The notes: generated from the sequence alone by a model not told the origin. A DNA stretch of 64,000 nt from Thereva unica (GCA_949987705.1 OX465281.1:86332543-86396542), one strand, 5' to 3'; shown: positions 22,614 to 33,999, numbered from the stretch's first letter. Numbers and translations: made by a program.

Positions 22614-23285
22614 TCATGTTAGTTTTGGTTGGTTGAGCAGAATGTCGAGCTGGGTTTTCAACAATGCTCTCTTGTTGTCCTAGTTATCGACGAGAAGTTG
22701 CCATGCTGGTTCATAATTGGTGTCACTAATGAGCGTGTTGCTGAGTAGTCGTGCAGCTTCTCCAGAAATATGAGCCTTTAAATATTGGAGTTTTTGTGCT
22801 CCTGTTAAAGATATTTTGTTATGCACAAGGCTGGAAAATAAATCCCGGAATGATGGCCACGACTCGTAATCCCCTGCAAATGTGGGTATCGAGATCCTTG
22901 GTAGTTTCACATTGTTGTTGTGTTGTGAAATGCAGCTGCTGTTTAAATCGGCTGATGACTGCTCCGCTCGTGCGACTGGTTCTGTGACTGACCGCGTTTT
23001 GTGATAGTCTTCATCGATTTTGCAGTACATCTCGACATAGGCGTTTTCTGTGTCGGCATACCAATCATCTTTGAAGTATAGCTGCTCTTTCTCGTCCTTC
23101 TTCGTCTTGATTGATGTCATCTGTCGATGATTGTTCTTGAATTCCGTCCAGTCATCGTCGAGCATCTTGAGCCTTTTTTGAAAATACTGCGCTGTCTTCC
23201 TAGATGGCCCATCCTTGAGATAGTTTCTGAAAGACCTTTCGAGTCTCTCTCGTACTTCGCTCTGTTGAATTATTAATGCATCCAT
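22614..23285 (-). pseudogene. BEL gag, N-terminal and central part
   Basis: Starts with ATG at 23285 and reads a helical N-terminus, a charged linker, then the BEL-type phrase PRISIPTFAGDYESWPSFRDLF and AQKLQYLKAHISGEAARLL, the core that assembles the capsid. TAG at 22680-22682 and TGA at 22614-22616 interrupt the same frame that continues into the protease; both look like later point mutations because the sequence between them still matches gag. Confidence 0.93.
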
Positions 23286-23323
23286 ATTGGTATTGCGGCT
23301 TGAGTTATCTTATTGAATCACTA

Positions 23324-23340
23324 TCCGGCTCGAAGGACCA
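23324..23340 (-). other. BEL primer-binding site, tRNA-Tyr type
   Basis: On the plus strand tccggctcgaaggacca equals the 3' end of a fly tRNA-Tyr including CCA (recalled from memory), one base away from the LTR. Reverse transcription would be primed here. Confidence 0.75.
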
Positions 23341-23341
23341 A

Positions 23342-24737
23342 TGTTCAGAATTAGCAATTTAATTTCTGACTCAATAAAAAGGTGCCGGAAGGGTGTGATT
23401 CAATAAAAATATAACTTTTTCCAATAACCAAATTACTATTTATTCGCAATTAATTATTAGATTTTCTCAAATATAAATTCAATAAAAATTCAACAAATTG
23501 CCAAAATATTTCAATTCAATCTTAAATTCGTTATTAATTCGTGATTTAGTACTTGAAAATTCGTAAATTATTCTTTATTTGTTTGTAAATAAGAATTACC
23601 ATACCTATACCTATTGCTTGCTCTGATAGCTTAATTGATAACGCCACCTATCTGTTAGATGACGATTGATGTTTCGCCTGATGTGTTCTGCAATTAGAAC
23701 AGCCGGGAATAACCTTTGTGTTGCTGCACTCTGGTTTCGTTTCTTGGGAATCGCTTGGGATTTGCTTGCTGTTTGCTGCTTGCTGCCTGGTTGCGGCTTG
23801 CTGGACTGCTTTGCCTTGTTTCTTCGCAAATTCGTCCCTCTGTGGTTGGTTAGAGTAACTGCTGAAATCAATTTTGGTGACTAAGTTACTGCTGTATTAA
23901 AGACTTCAAAACTGTCTTTAATTCGGGCTTTACTGGGAAAAGACCTCAATTCTGTCTTTCCAGAATGCTAAGTTCGATACTTAGGCTTTGAAATTGCTTT
24001 ATTGCTAAAACCTCAATACAGATTTTATCTTCTAGTTCAAGACTCTAGAGAAAGATTAAAAGCAATCTGATTTAACGCCGTCTGTGCGTCGGTATTTATT
24101 TTTACTCGAACAATAGCTGCGGCTATCCTTTGGCAGGGGGCTTCGTTCTCGAAGTACATAATTTCGGGTTTATGTACTAGATCTGCGTGCGATGTCCGAT
24201 CAGCTGTTCTTGTTTATCTTGCTGATGTCAAATGGAGTTTTCTGCACTTGGTAAGTATTTTCTTCTAATTTTAGTTTATTTACTAATTTTATTCTATATT
24301 TTTAGGTTTCTAGTGGGGGATGAGGAGAGGAGGAGCCAGCGATCATTCCATTGGGGTTGACAGGTGAGTGTTTTTTTGGAATCTGTTGTGTATTTCCATT
24401 AATCTTTTTTGTTTACAGACTGTCGATTTGCCGACGGCATTTCGGCATTTTCTTGGATGGATTTTCTGGTGGATTTTTGGTTTTTCATCCTTGTTGGTTT
24501 TGAAAAAGGTAAGAACTTGTATATTTAGTATTTATATTCAACTAATTCTTTTCTGTTTTCAGGTGTGAATTTGTTGTTGTTTTTTGTAGTGATGTCCTTT
24601 AACTTGTGTGTTTGTTTTGTACTTTTGTGTATTTATGTAGTTTGTTTGTTTAATAAAGTGACAGAAATAGAAAAATTGGTGTTTTATTTATTTAATTCCT
24701 TTTTGCTTGATTTTTGTTTTTCAGTGTCGCCGGAACA
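23342..24737 (-). repeat. BEL 5' LTR
   Basis: 1396 bp, TG...CA ends. The element's promoter is expected here on the minus strand, but no obvious core motif is asserted. The plus-strand intron array of the other LTR is repeated here (about 24252-24655) with identical splice sites, the same TGA, and one amino-acid change in the 90-bp exon. Confidence 0.95.
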
Positions 24738-24742
24738 GAAGG

Positions 24743-25057
24743 ACATGCATTTTTAAACTTGATTTTATTTCCCCCTACTTCTATTATATCCCTTCTTAAA
24801 TCTATTACTACTCCTAAAGATTTTAAGATATTTTGGCCTAATAATGCATCGAAATTTCTATTTTGTAAATCTAGAATCTTCCAGCGCATAGTGGCTTGTT
24901 GGCCGAATTCTTCTGGTAATTCTGTAATTACTTCGTGACAGATAGTTTGTTTACCAGATAGTGCAACTAAGTTTAAGGGTTTTGCTAGCTTAAGTCTCAT
25001 ATTTTCTGGAAAAATATTTTTGTTCAAGATGGAGGTTGCGGCACCGGTATCGATCAA
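24743..25057 (-). pseudogene. Gypsy-type protease
   Basis: A retroviral-type aspartic protease that would cut Gag-Pol. MIDTGAATSILN holds the catalytic DTG, and ALLGQNILKSLG is the usual second conserved block. The frame is then cut by the BEL insertion; the last 14 or so codons come from the BEL LTR. It is in a different frame from gag, which ends 95 bases upstream, as expected for frameshift expression. Confidence 0.9.
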
Positions 25058-25151
25058 ACAATTTAATTTCTTTCTATGAACTGTTAACTCTACTATGGGT
25101 AATGGACTATCTGAGGACGCAAATGAAAATTTTCTTGAATTTCGTTATGAT

Positions 25152-26006
25152 CTACCTCCATTGGTTCTGGGACATTAAAATTCCTGTCGTTATATCTATT
25201 CTGATTGTTATTCTGGTGATAGTTACCAGAGTTCCTGAATCTACCACTGTCATTTCTAAAATGATTGTTGTCTCTAAAATCGCCATTATTCCTAAAATAT
25301 TATTTCTGAAATTGTTATGGTAGTGATTATTATTTTGACGGGTAGTTTGCTGACCCGAGTATCTAGTAGGACTATTATTTGGCGGGTTATGGAAATTATT
25401 TCTCGGGGAATGGATTTTATTTCTTGAATGGTTATGGGAGAGGTTTTTGTCTCTGGAATCGGGATTTGAGTCTAATCCTGTTTGTAGTAATTCGTGATAT
25501 GCTTCTTCTAGGGTCTTCACATTTTTTATTCTAAGGTACATACTATCTAATCGTGGGAGTTTATGAAGGAATTTCTCTAAAACGCTTTTCTCATTATTAT
25601 CTGGTTTATCACTATCCAATGTGTATTTTAAATTTAATTTGTCTAAGATTACAGTTAATTCTTTATAGTATTGACTTACATTAAAATACCGGATGCTGTC
25701 GGCCTTTTCTTTGAGCTTCAAGTAGGTTTCTTGAACTCCGAAGGATTTAATTAGCTGCAATTTAACTGCTTCCCAAGTTGTAGTCTGGTGCATTAATTTC
25801 CTAATTGACGTTGCTGCTTCTCCCTGTAGTTTTGTGATGAGGATTCTGAAGAAGTATCTCTTTGCTGCTTCGTCGTTTGTCATCGCAATCAATGTCTCCA
25901 CTTCCTGGATAAAGTGGCATAGTTCGTAGCTCCCGTCTCCTTTAAACACTGGCACGGCTCTGGCCTCGTTTATCAGCTCCTTCAGCCCTATTGTAGCTAA
26001 CGCCAT
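25152..26006 (-). CDS. Gypsy-type Gag
   Basis: 285 codons from ATG at 26006; the frame is open further upstream, but the start MALATIGLKELINEARAVP fits errantivirus Gag, and the 28 codons before it lie in leader. The protein has the capsid-like helical core (FFRILITKLQGEAATSIRKL, QLIKSFGVQETYLKLK) and an asparagine/arginine-rich C-terminus that probably binds nucleic acid; no CCHC knuckle is seen, which is common in this group. This is the only intact-looking gene of the element. Confidence 0.85.
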   Translation of the reverse strand: MALATIGLKELINEARAVPVFKGDGSYELCHFIQEVETLIAMTNDEAAKRYFFRILITKLQGEAATSIRKLMHQTTTWEAVKLQLIKSFGVQETYLKLKEKADSIRYFNVSQYYKELTVILDKLNLKYTLDSDKPDNNEKSVLEKFLHKLPRLDSMYLRIKNVKTLEEAYHELLQTGLDSNPDSRDKNLSHNHSRNKIHSPRNNFHNPPNNSPTRYSGQQTTRQNNNHYHNNFRNNILGIMAILETTIILEMTVVDSGTLVTITRITIRIDITTGILMSQNQWR

Positions 26007-26283
26007 TGTGAGTTTGTTGAACGTCGATTTATTTATCACAAGCGAACTAAATGTTTTCCAATTGGTTGCACAAAATCGAACCACCACCAATGAACTAGAT
26101 GTTCAAATAATTATAAAAGTTTAACTGTCACAAGAGCTTTTGGTTTCACACCGAACGAACCTAATGTTCTCCAATCGGTCACTGTGTAAATTAGATGTTT
26201 AAAATTTTTGTCACGATTCCGCGTTATTACGATACCGACTAAACCTTTAATAAGAAATGGATTCGCTGTATGGAAAACTGTCG

Positions 26284-26303
26284 GTATCCTACCGACTGCG
26301 CCA
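26284..26303 (-). other. Gypsy primer-binding site, tRNA-Ser type
   Basis: The plus strand reads tatcctaccgactgcgcca, matching the 3' end of a fly tRNA-Ser with CCA (from memory); minus-strand TGGCGCAGTCGG is the familiar errantivirus PBS start. It fixes the inner edge of the 5' LTR at 26304. Confidence 0.85.
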
Positions 26304-28054
26304 AACAAGTATCGCGAATTCGCAACAGAAAGAAAACTAGTGGGATGTTGTGCCTAGAGACTAGCCACTAATTACGCTTTTTCATGGTATTCTTTCTGTT
26401 GAATAACACTTCAGATTGGATGACAATATATTAAGTGGAGATTGATCCGCACTGACTTCCAAGCCGCCGGATCTGGGAATCGAGGCCAATAATTCGAATG
26501 TGTCAAATTGAAAAAAAAAAAAGCACATCACACATGTAAACACTATAGAAAACGAATCTAAACATTTTTCTTTGGATTGGAGGAAAATCTAATGTGGTGC
26601 ACTTTGCACAACAGAATTAGGTGTATTATTTTACTTAAACATACATGTCTTATTGTTAAAAATTCGGCTTACCGCACCCTAGTTTGGCCATGGAGATTCA
26701 TAAGTATCACACTGACCAACGCTATATATAATTAATCTTGAAAAGTTTTTGTTAAAGGCTTATGTAGGTTATAAGTAAGTTGTGAGACTGCGTAATCTAA
26801 AACTTAACAAAGTATTTAACAAACACTACAATATAATCATCATAGCTTAAAAAAAAGGAAATCAAATGTAAACAATAAAATTCTTTGATTCTTCACCCAC
26901 GTCATGGTATATTTCTTTATTCAATATAAACAATAGTTTTTGAGCTGCAAATAAAAACTATATGCCATAATTTCGTTATCATCGGTTTTTGTTCTGGAAG
27001 CAAATTTAGAGACGTATTCATGTCAAAAACTTGTTTCATATGAAACAAAATCCCCGAAGGAACTAAAAAAAAAATTATTATGACGAAAAAAAAGCACCGC
27101 GAGCCGAAGGATCGAACTCGCAGCCCCCAGGACAAGGTTTTATTTTTGGGATGTGTAGGGGGGTCAGGGTGAGCTTAAGTTTGAGTTTTCGGGATTCTAA
27201 CCCCCCCATTTGGCCGCCATCTTGGAAAACGTATGCAAATGGGTTTTCCACTATATCTCCGAAACGGCACATCTTACCGGAAATTTGGAAGGACACTTTT
27301 TGTTTAGAATTAAATAATCTACAATTTATTACTTAGAAATTTTGTGGTAAAATGAATAATATAAGAAGTTATAAGCCTTAGAACACAAAAATTAGTCACA
27401 ATATTTTCTTTAAAGGCTCTTTTTTGTTGTTTAAATATACTTCTGGTTGAAATTTCCAGACCATTTTCTCAGTTTTTGGTCTTTTGACCAAGAGCTACAT
27501 TTTGAGATATTTCCCAAGTCTGTATCTGCAGTACTTTCAGAGATGAAAGTAGGCTTCAGACGGACAGACGGACAGACGGACAGACGGACAGAGCCTCTGT
27601 ATAAGCTTTTTGTTTTTTTTGAAAAAGCTAAAATTAATAAACACCAAATAAAAGGAAATCAAACTTTATTTATTCAACTCTGTTTTTAGTTAAATTTTTA
27701 TAAGACGGATTTATTCCTTGACGGTTATCAACTAACTAACTTAATTAATTCATTTTTCAGTTTTCATAACTTTTCCAAATCGAATATTAAAATGATCATC
27801 ATGCATTTCCGGCCATGCTTCGAGCAAAGTTCGAAGCATGATCGAAGTTGGTTGAACTTACTTGATTTTTAGCAAATGGATCATTTTACGTTTCCGGTCA
27901 TGGGTTGAACGAAGTTCAAGTCGTGACCTTAAATAATTATAAATTTCTTTTAAAAGTGCTGAAAAGCCAAAAAGCAATTTGCGAAATTTGGATCTGATGA
28001 AATTTTGAGGGAAAATAATTGACTTAAGAAAGTCGGAATGTTGGATATATGACT
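26304..28054 (-). repeat. Gypsy 5' LTR, interrupted by family E
   Basis: Outer edge at 28054 (AGTC start, same as the 3' LTR remnant) and inner edge at the PBS. After removal of 26337-27640 about 450 bp remain, a normal LTR size. Only the first 57 bp can be compared with the other LTR. Confidence 0.65.
26337..27640. mobile_element. Family E repeat, copy E1
   Basis: Starts at ctagtgggatgttgtgcc and ends near gaaaaagctaaaa. It matches 55890-57145 over nearly all its length. Inner landmarks are a partial tRNA-like module on the minus strand (27085-27125) next to a T-run, and (ACGGACAG) units before the 3' end (27560-27590). Copy E1 lacks about 80 bp that remove the 5' half of the tRNA-like module, and has about 95 bp that E2 lacks. 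No coding capacity is recognised. Confidence 0.82.
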
Positions 28055-28172
28055 CGCACACACACAGAGACATATGTACTTCCTTTTAAATTTTTGCTTA
28101 AAATGCCCTTGGGACCTTGAAAAATGAAAATACGTTGAAAATTACGATTTAAATTTTCGGACCGATAATTCA
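28055..28172. repeat. Family CD end fragment
   Basis: The phrase gcttaaaatgcccttgggac and the following aaatacgttgaaaa block match the ends of copies C (33840-33930) and D (39870-39960). Only this end is present and it is diverged; it directly abuts the gypsy LTR. Confidence 0.65.
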
Positions 28173-28597
28173 CTATGAAAAAAAACCTAATTAATTTAAA
28201 AATAAAAAAAACTTAAATATTATAAAAAAACTTATTCATAAAAAGGAAAAATACTCATATTTTTATTGTAAGTCGTAATTCATTACATCTATTATTTGTG
28301 AAAATTAAAACTTCTATTTTTTAAATTTCCTGTTGTTGCTCCTTTAGGCTTTTCAAATAACCGTCAAGCATCCCCAAAAACGGAGCATTGTTATTTTTTG
28401 GAATTGAAAATTTGTGGTGATGATATTTTCAACTTTCCCAAGATAAGTTGAAAATGATGCATCAACATCTCGTGGGTTTAAAAGCAGAAATCACTAAGTC
28501 AAAAACTATAGTTTTTAGTAAATCGATATTTGAGATGTTTGTGTCTCTGAAAATTTTGTAATGGCATATAATAGTAATCGGCTCAGTATACATTGTT

Positions 28598-30963
28598 TTA
28601 TAGATTTCTTAGTTTTTTTTTTTTCCTGTGTGAGGTATTAGGTCCAAAGGTACTGCGGCCATTTAGTTGGCCTATTGTACTACAACCCCTACACCTCATA
28701 TTTGTAGGCCAGACCGCCTGAACAAGTTCAGCAGTCTGCCTAGTGCTTTGTCGCTTAGACTTGAGTGTTCGAGCAGGGACTTCTCGAACAAAGAGACTGC
28801 TCCTCGCTATTGCAGGGCACTCACAGAGAACATGGAGGGCAGACTCATCCTCTTCTAGGCAAAGCCTACATGTAGGGTCCTCCGCCCTTCCTATCTTCCA
28901 TAAGTGGTAATTTAGGGCACAGTGTCCGGTAATTAAGCCAACAAGTGTCCTAACATCACTCCTACTGCGCCGTAATAATTCCTTGGTCGTCTTAGGGGAC
29001 GGCCCTGGAAGGAACCGCTTAGAGTTGGCCAGTCCAGGTGCGGACCTCCAGCGTTCAATATGTTTCATCAAGGTCCAATCGGCCAGGGCCCTTTGCAGCA
29101 AGTTGGACGGTGCCCCAATAGCCGGCTCTGGACCAATGAATTCTAAATCAGAGCCCTGTTTAGCCAGGGCATCCGCACTTTCATTGCCTTCGAAGCCCCG
29201 GTGACCCGGGACCCAGACAAGTGTAATTTGATTGAGAACGCCCAACTCATGAAGAGCACGTTGGCAGTCCCAAACTAATTTCGACTTGGTCCTACGGGAC
29301 CTTATCGCTCTAATTGCCGCTTGGCTATCAGAGAAGATAAAAATCCGTTTATTTTGGTAGGCCCTTCTTAAGTTCTCATGAGTGCATGCCAGAATAGCGT
29401 ACACCTCTGCTTGAAAGACAGTTGCCAGAGTGCCTAGACTTATAGCCTTGCTGAATCTGGGACTTTCACTCCAGATTCCTGCGCCTACACCTGTCTCCGT
29501 TTTAGAGCCATCCGTGTACCATACTAGCCCGCCCGGCAAAACTTTAGGAAAAGTCCAGGTAAGCCTTTCCTGTATATGTACAGAAGGTTGCTTAAATTTT
29601 GAGATTTTATAGGGCATGCCGTCCGATAGCATCTCCGCTTCCGGAATCTCTTCTATGAGGTTGATTATTATAGAATGTCCTCGCCCAAGACCAGCGCCCA
29701 AGTAACCATTCGCTTTGAGCCGCAGCGCCGCGTTTATGGCGGATTTCTCTACCTCAAGGTGGAGGGGTACCAAATTGAGGAGAGTCTCCAGCGCTGCCGT
29801 TGGGGAAGTGCGGATGGCCCCAGTGATGGAGAGGCAAGCCGTTCTTTGAATTTTGCTTGCCACCAAACTAAAGCTCCATAAGTTACCATGGGTCTTATGA
29901 TGGTGGTGTATATCCAATACATGGTTTTCGGTTGCAAACCCCAGGTGGAACCACAAGCTCTGCGGCAAGCCCACAGGGATCTGCGCGTTCTACACATCAC
30001 AGTGTCCATATGCTGTTTCCAATTGAGCTTGGCATCTAGCGTCACTCCTAAATATTTGGCTTGTTGTGAAAAGCCTATAGTTCTGCCCGCGAATGTAGGT
30101 TCCCAAATTCCCGGTAGTGATCGTTTCCTGGTGAAAGGAACTAGGATCGTTTTGTCGGGATTGACTCTCTCGCACCTGCTAGAGACCAGATCAAGTGCCT
30201 GCTGCAGGCGCCTTGACATGGCGTCTTCAGATTCACCTGTAATTACTATGACGACATCGTCAGCGTAACCTTGGGCGAAAATGTTTCGACCGTTGAGCAG
30301 CTCGAGGAGTTCATCTACAACAAGGCACCAGAGAAGTGGAGATAAAACTCCTCCCTGCGGGCAGCCTCTTGCTATAGTGCCCTCCAGAGACCCCTCAACA
30401 TGAGAAACAATTAGTTTGCGAGTTCTCAGCATAGAGTCAATCCAGTTGCAGAGAGTGCTACTTAGACTGTGTCTACTTAGAGCCCTAGCTATAGTATCAA
30501 AGGATGTGTTGTCAAAGGCTCCCTCGATATCGAGGAAGGCCGTCAGCGCAACTCCTTTGTTTAGAGCTGCATGTTCAAGCCTGAGCACCAGATGGTGCAG
30601 TGCTGTCTCAGTAGACTTGCCCGCCTGGTACGCATGCTGATAGGAGCTTAGTGGTTGGCTTTGAAGATAAGTTTCCCTTATCGCCCGGTCGACAATTTTC
30701 TCCATTGTCTTCAAGGCAAAAGACGAGAGACTTATCGGCCTGAAAGATTTAGTCAGGGTGTAATCCGAACGCCCTGGCTTAGGTATAAATGTTATGTTGA
30801 CGTTCCTCCAGACGGATGGGATGTAGCCGTGTGCGAAGGAAGCCCTAAATAATTTGCATAATAAGGGAGTGACTAGGTCGCAGCCCCCCTGTAGCAGAAT
30901 GGGATAGATTCCGTCTGCTCCAGGGGACTTGTATGGTTTGAACGATCTAATCGCCTCCCGTGT
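28598..30963 (-). pseudogene. LINE ORF2 fragment: RT and RNase H (LOA-like)
   Basis: A frame of about 780 codons, open from 30963 downstream. It starts inside the RT fingers (REAIRSFKPYKSPGADGIYP), continues through FRPISLSSFALKTMEKI, AFLDIEGAFDNTSF, GCPQGGVLSPLLW and the active site AQGYADDVVIVI. It then runs to an RNase H domain with WYTDGSKTETGVGAG, FQAEVYAILA, FSDSQAAIRAI and VPGHRGFEGNESADALA, and a cysteine/histidine motif near the end (CRLCLEEDESALHVLCECP). RT plus C-terminal RNase H points to the LOA/I group of LINEs. Endonuclease and ORF1 are missing: the copy is 5' truncated at 30963. Apart from that the frame shows no stop, so it is a young insertion. Confidence 0.95.
28613..28624 (-). 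other. Poly(A) tail of the LINE
   Basis: A run of about 12 T on the plus strand, i.e. A on the LINE strand, lies right after the coding region and marks its 3' end. The reading frame runs through it, giving the lysine-rich last residues. Confidence 0.65.
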
Positions 30964-31166
30964 ACTGTAGATCTATCTAAAAATATGTGTTTCGAGAAAA
31001 TCACGTTAACGCGTTCTATGGGCCGGCACCTTAAGTTCTGCATTTGCGAGCGAAAGCGAGTGAGAAATTCTGAGTGTTGGATTGAATTTTCATATGACGG
31101 GATGTCAGTTGAATGTGGCAGTCTCAGATTCTGGCCATATGTGAGCTCTGCAGGTGAGCATTGCAA
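30964..31166 (-). pseudogene. Gypsy-type integrase C-terminal scrap
   Basis: Minus-strand reading gives CSPAELTYGQNLRLP and a following segment that matches the end of integrase in the element at 1-606 in style. It abuts the 5' end of the LINE at 30963, so the LINE or a deletion joined here. Nothing else of the retroelement is recognised to the right. Confidence 0.75.
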
Positions 31167-31508
31167 GGAAGATATACATATATTATCGAAGATTTATATT
31201 ATGTCAAGTAAAATAAATTGAGAGTCTTCACTCCAATGAGTACCTTGTATTGTCCCTTACCAGTAGGGCAGCTTTAAGTTGTTGATGGTGTTGCGTCCTC
31301 ATACGAACCATAAACTCCGAACCTAATACTCGAAATAAAATAAAGTAAATAAAAGCGCACACACTTAGCGTTTAAAGTTCACTATTTAATATTTAATCAG
31401 ATCACTTCTGATCTGTAAGCGAATCAAGAAAAATCGTTTCGAGATTTGTTTTAAGTGATTTCAATCAAAATAAAAGACTGAGTTAAGCTTTCTTTTAGCA
31501 TATTACTA
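31167..31508. other. No gene recognised
   Basis: AT-rich, probably continuing the retroelement leftover at 30964-31166. Confidence 0.35.
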
Positions 31509-32072
31509 CACTGCAAACCTAAGTGTGTGAATTTAAAACGTATTTCGCGTGTTAAATCGTGTAGCCACTTTTTACGCGTTTAAAACGTGTTAATTTTTAA
31601 TACGCGAAAAGCGTGTAAATTTAACACACTTAATGAGAACAAACGCACCAAATATGTATAACTATGAAGCTTTTGTTAGTAAAGCTTTTTTAGCCTCTTT
31701 TTGCAGGGATTAAACCTAGAAAAATCGTCACCGTAATGTTTTCTCTCGCCGCCTTTCTGTTACTGACTGACTATAAAAAAGGTGGTGTTGTGAAGCTCTC
31801 TGATGAGCGTGGTTCCTGATATATTGGAAGATGTGTGTAGGAAGGAAGTGTGTGAAATGATACATAATGTATGCTTTTCACACGTTTACACACGTAAAAC
31901 GACAAAACGTTGCAATTTCTTTATCGTGTAAAAAATATTACACGCTGCTTGTTTGATTTTTGCAAGCATATCTTTTTATCAGCATTATTTTAACACGGCT
32001 TATTCCTAAACTGCATTATTTTAACACGGTTAACCGAATTTACACGCTTGTGAGGTGTGTAGTGTTCCAGTG
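31509..32072. mobile_element. Candidate MITE with CACTG ends and CGTGT motifs
   Basis: Ends are CACTGCAAACC (left) and, inverted, CACTGGAACAC (right). Interior sub-terminal zones on both sides are packed with GTGTAAA, CGTGT and ACACG words (about ten each way), often in inverse order between halves. Size is 564 bp without coding capacity. A clear target duplication is not seen, so the exact ends are uncertain. Confidence 0.5.
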
Positions 32073-32591
32073 TGGAATCTATGTACTAATAAACTGGCTG
32101 GATCCTTAAATTAGTATATTTGATTTACAATAATTAACTCGAGTAGAAATGAACTGTGAGTATAATTTTGAAGGAAACGTATAACAATTGAAGTAATGGG
32201 AATGCCGGAAATTGGGTAGATCACTGAAAAATAACAGTAAAATAAATTACCATTAAAGTAAATTAATATCTATCAAGGTAAATTAAAAAATAGTAAACTA
32301 AAATCAATTACATTACTTACTTACGCTCCTTCAACCCCTCGTGGGTGACAGGGTGGAAACAGTTCCCTCCAGCAGGCTCTGTTTTGCGCAATAGGTCTAA
32401 GCTTTGATCAGGATCTCCCAGTTGTTGCGGCTGTTCCGAAGAGCCACCTAAAAGTAACCAATGTAGCAAATGTAACAAATGATTAAGATGATAACGTGTG
32501 TTTTTTATGTACTCAAAATCATGTTTTGCAGATTTCTTCTATGCACAGACAATTTTTTTTTATAAAAGGAGATAGTCCAGCGCAATTAGTC
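32073..32591. other. No gene recognised
   Basis: AT-rich. A patch at 32320-32450 is richer in G and C and resembles a retroposon 3' region in composition, but I cannot name it. Confidence 0.35.
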
Positions 32592-33951
32592 AACTAGTTG
32601 GGATGTGGGTTTGATCCCTTCGGTCCACACGATTAACTTCCCAGTATGATGAACGAAGATGGAATAAACTGACTTCTTTCAAAATAGTTATACGTTTAGC
32701 ACTAGTGGAAAATTGGCTAGTATCAGAACTGATGACAAAGAAATCCCGAGAGAAGCTAGTTCAAATAACTATAATAGTAGTAAATCCACAAGATTTTTCT
32801 ACATTTCCTCCGTATTTCGTTCGCTGCACTAAAGCGGGTGTTCAAATTCGTATTGAGCGTGCTGAAGCGCCGTTGACGAACTGACTTCACCAAAAAGAAC
32901 AAATTTTGCGGAAACTACCGGAAATCCCCTGACGAACCGCAACTCCTGAAACTTTATCACGCGTAGAAGACAATTCCACGTCAAAAAGTGCTAATCCAAA
33001 GTTTGAGAAATTCGCGCTGTTTGTTAAGGGTAACGAAATTTTTGCACGATTTTGAAAGGTCGGATTTTGACAAGTGATGTTTTGTTCGAAGGCTATCGCT
33101 GTTCAGAACCCAAAAGAGATCACTTCGTTTAGAACGGGTCTCATTCCATCGAGTTTATTAGATATTACCAAAACTTGTCAATTAAAGGTCTTTCTGACAA
33201 TTAGCCGAAGTTTTTCTATTTAAACAAAAAAGGCCCGAACGAATATTATGAAATTTTTTTTCAGAGCATTTCTTCGTTAATATTCTTTTTTCGGCACCTC
33301 AATGAAGTCGATATAGTTTTTAGTTCGCGCGGTTCCGTGCAGGTACAAAAATCATAAACGTGGTTTAAACAAAAAAAAAAACAAAAAAAAACGGTTCGAC
33401 CGAATTTTATGAAAATCTTTGCAGATCATATTTTGGTTAATTCTCTTCGAACGGCACCTAACGTCAACTAAGTCGATATCTTTTATAGCTCGCGCGATAT
33501 CATGCAGGTACAAAAATCACTTATGTCATTTAAACCAAAAAAAAACGCTCGACCGAATATTATAAAAATCTTTTCAGATTATATTGTCGCTAACACGCTT
33601 CGAACGGCACTTTAAGTTAATATCTTTCGTGGTTCGGGCGATATCGTGCAGATACAAAAATCACTTACGCTGCTTAAACAAAAAAACGGCTCGAGCGAAT
33701 TTTATGAAAATCTTTTCAGATCATATTTCGGTTAATACGCTTCGAACGACACCTCAACGAAGTCGATATCTTTTTTGGTTCGCGCGATATCGTGCAGGAA
33801 AAAAAACCACATCCGTACGCACACACACACACATACTTCCTCCCAATTTGTTGCTTAAAATGCTCCTGGGACCTTGAAAGATGAAAATACGTCGAAAAAT
33901 TCGATTTCGATTTTCGGACCGATTACAATAACTTCCTATACTGGGAAGTTA
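32592..33951. mobile_element. Family CD repeat, copy C
   Basis: One end is aactagttgggatgtgggtt followed by a B-box-like gatccc; the other is a small hairpin, cttcctatactgggaag. Copy D (39861-40897) is the same element in opposite orientation. The middle holds about four units of 144-165 bp, marked by gtgcaggtacaaaaatca at 33337, 33502, 33646 and 33792 and by the palindromic word gatatcgcgcg near each. No protein is recognised. Confidence 0.8.
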
Positions 33952-33999
33952 AAAAAGGGCATAAAAATGAATTTAACGATGTACGAAATTTTTTTTGGA

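Larger units (their letters stand above)
17554..24737 (-). mobile_element. BEL/Pao LTR retrotransposon, minus strand
   Basis: A complete-looking 7.18-kb insertion in the gypsy pol gene. It has two LTRs of 1385 and 1396 bp, both starting TGTTCAG and ending GGAACA, a PBS one base inside the 5' LTR, and a purine tract before the 3' LTR. The flanks are gaagg on both sides (17549-17553 and 24738-24742), a perfect 5-bp duplication. The protein order gag-protease-RT-RNase H-integrase, CCHC knuckles and YVDD are BEL features. The copy is defective: two stops, two frame slips, and no integrase core. The LTRs differ at few positions by eye, so it is fairly young. Confidence 0.96.
13291..28054 (-). mobile_element. 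Env-containing gypsy-type (errantivirus-like) provirus, interrupted
   Basis: Read on the minus strand the order is LTR, PBS, gag, protease, RT, RNase H, integrase, env, purine tract, LTR remnant. The 14.8-kb span shrinks to about 6.3 kb when the BEL insertion (17554-24742 with one target copy) and the family E insertion (26337-27640) are removed, which is normal for this group. The element is defective: a TAA in the RT leader, frame slips in RT/RNase H, integrase and env, and only 57 bp of the 3' LTR. Env, a serine-tRNA PBS and the YLDD RT place it with insect errantiviruses. Confidence 0.92.
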
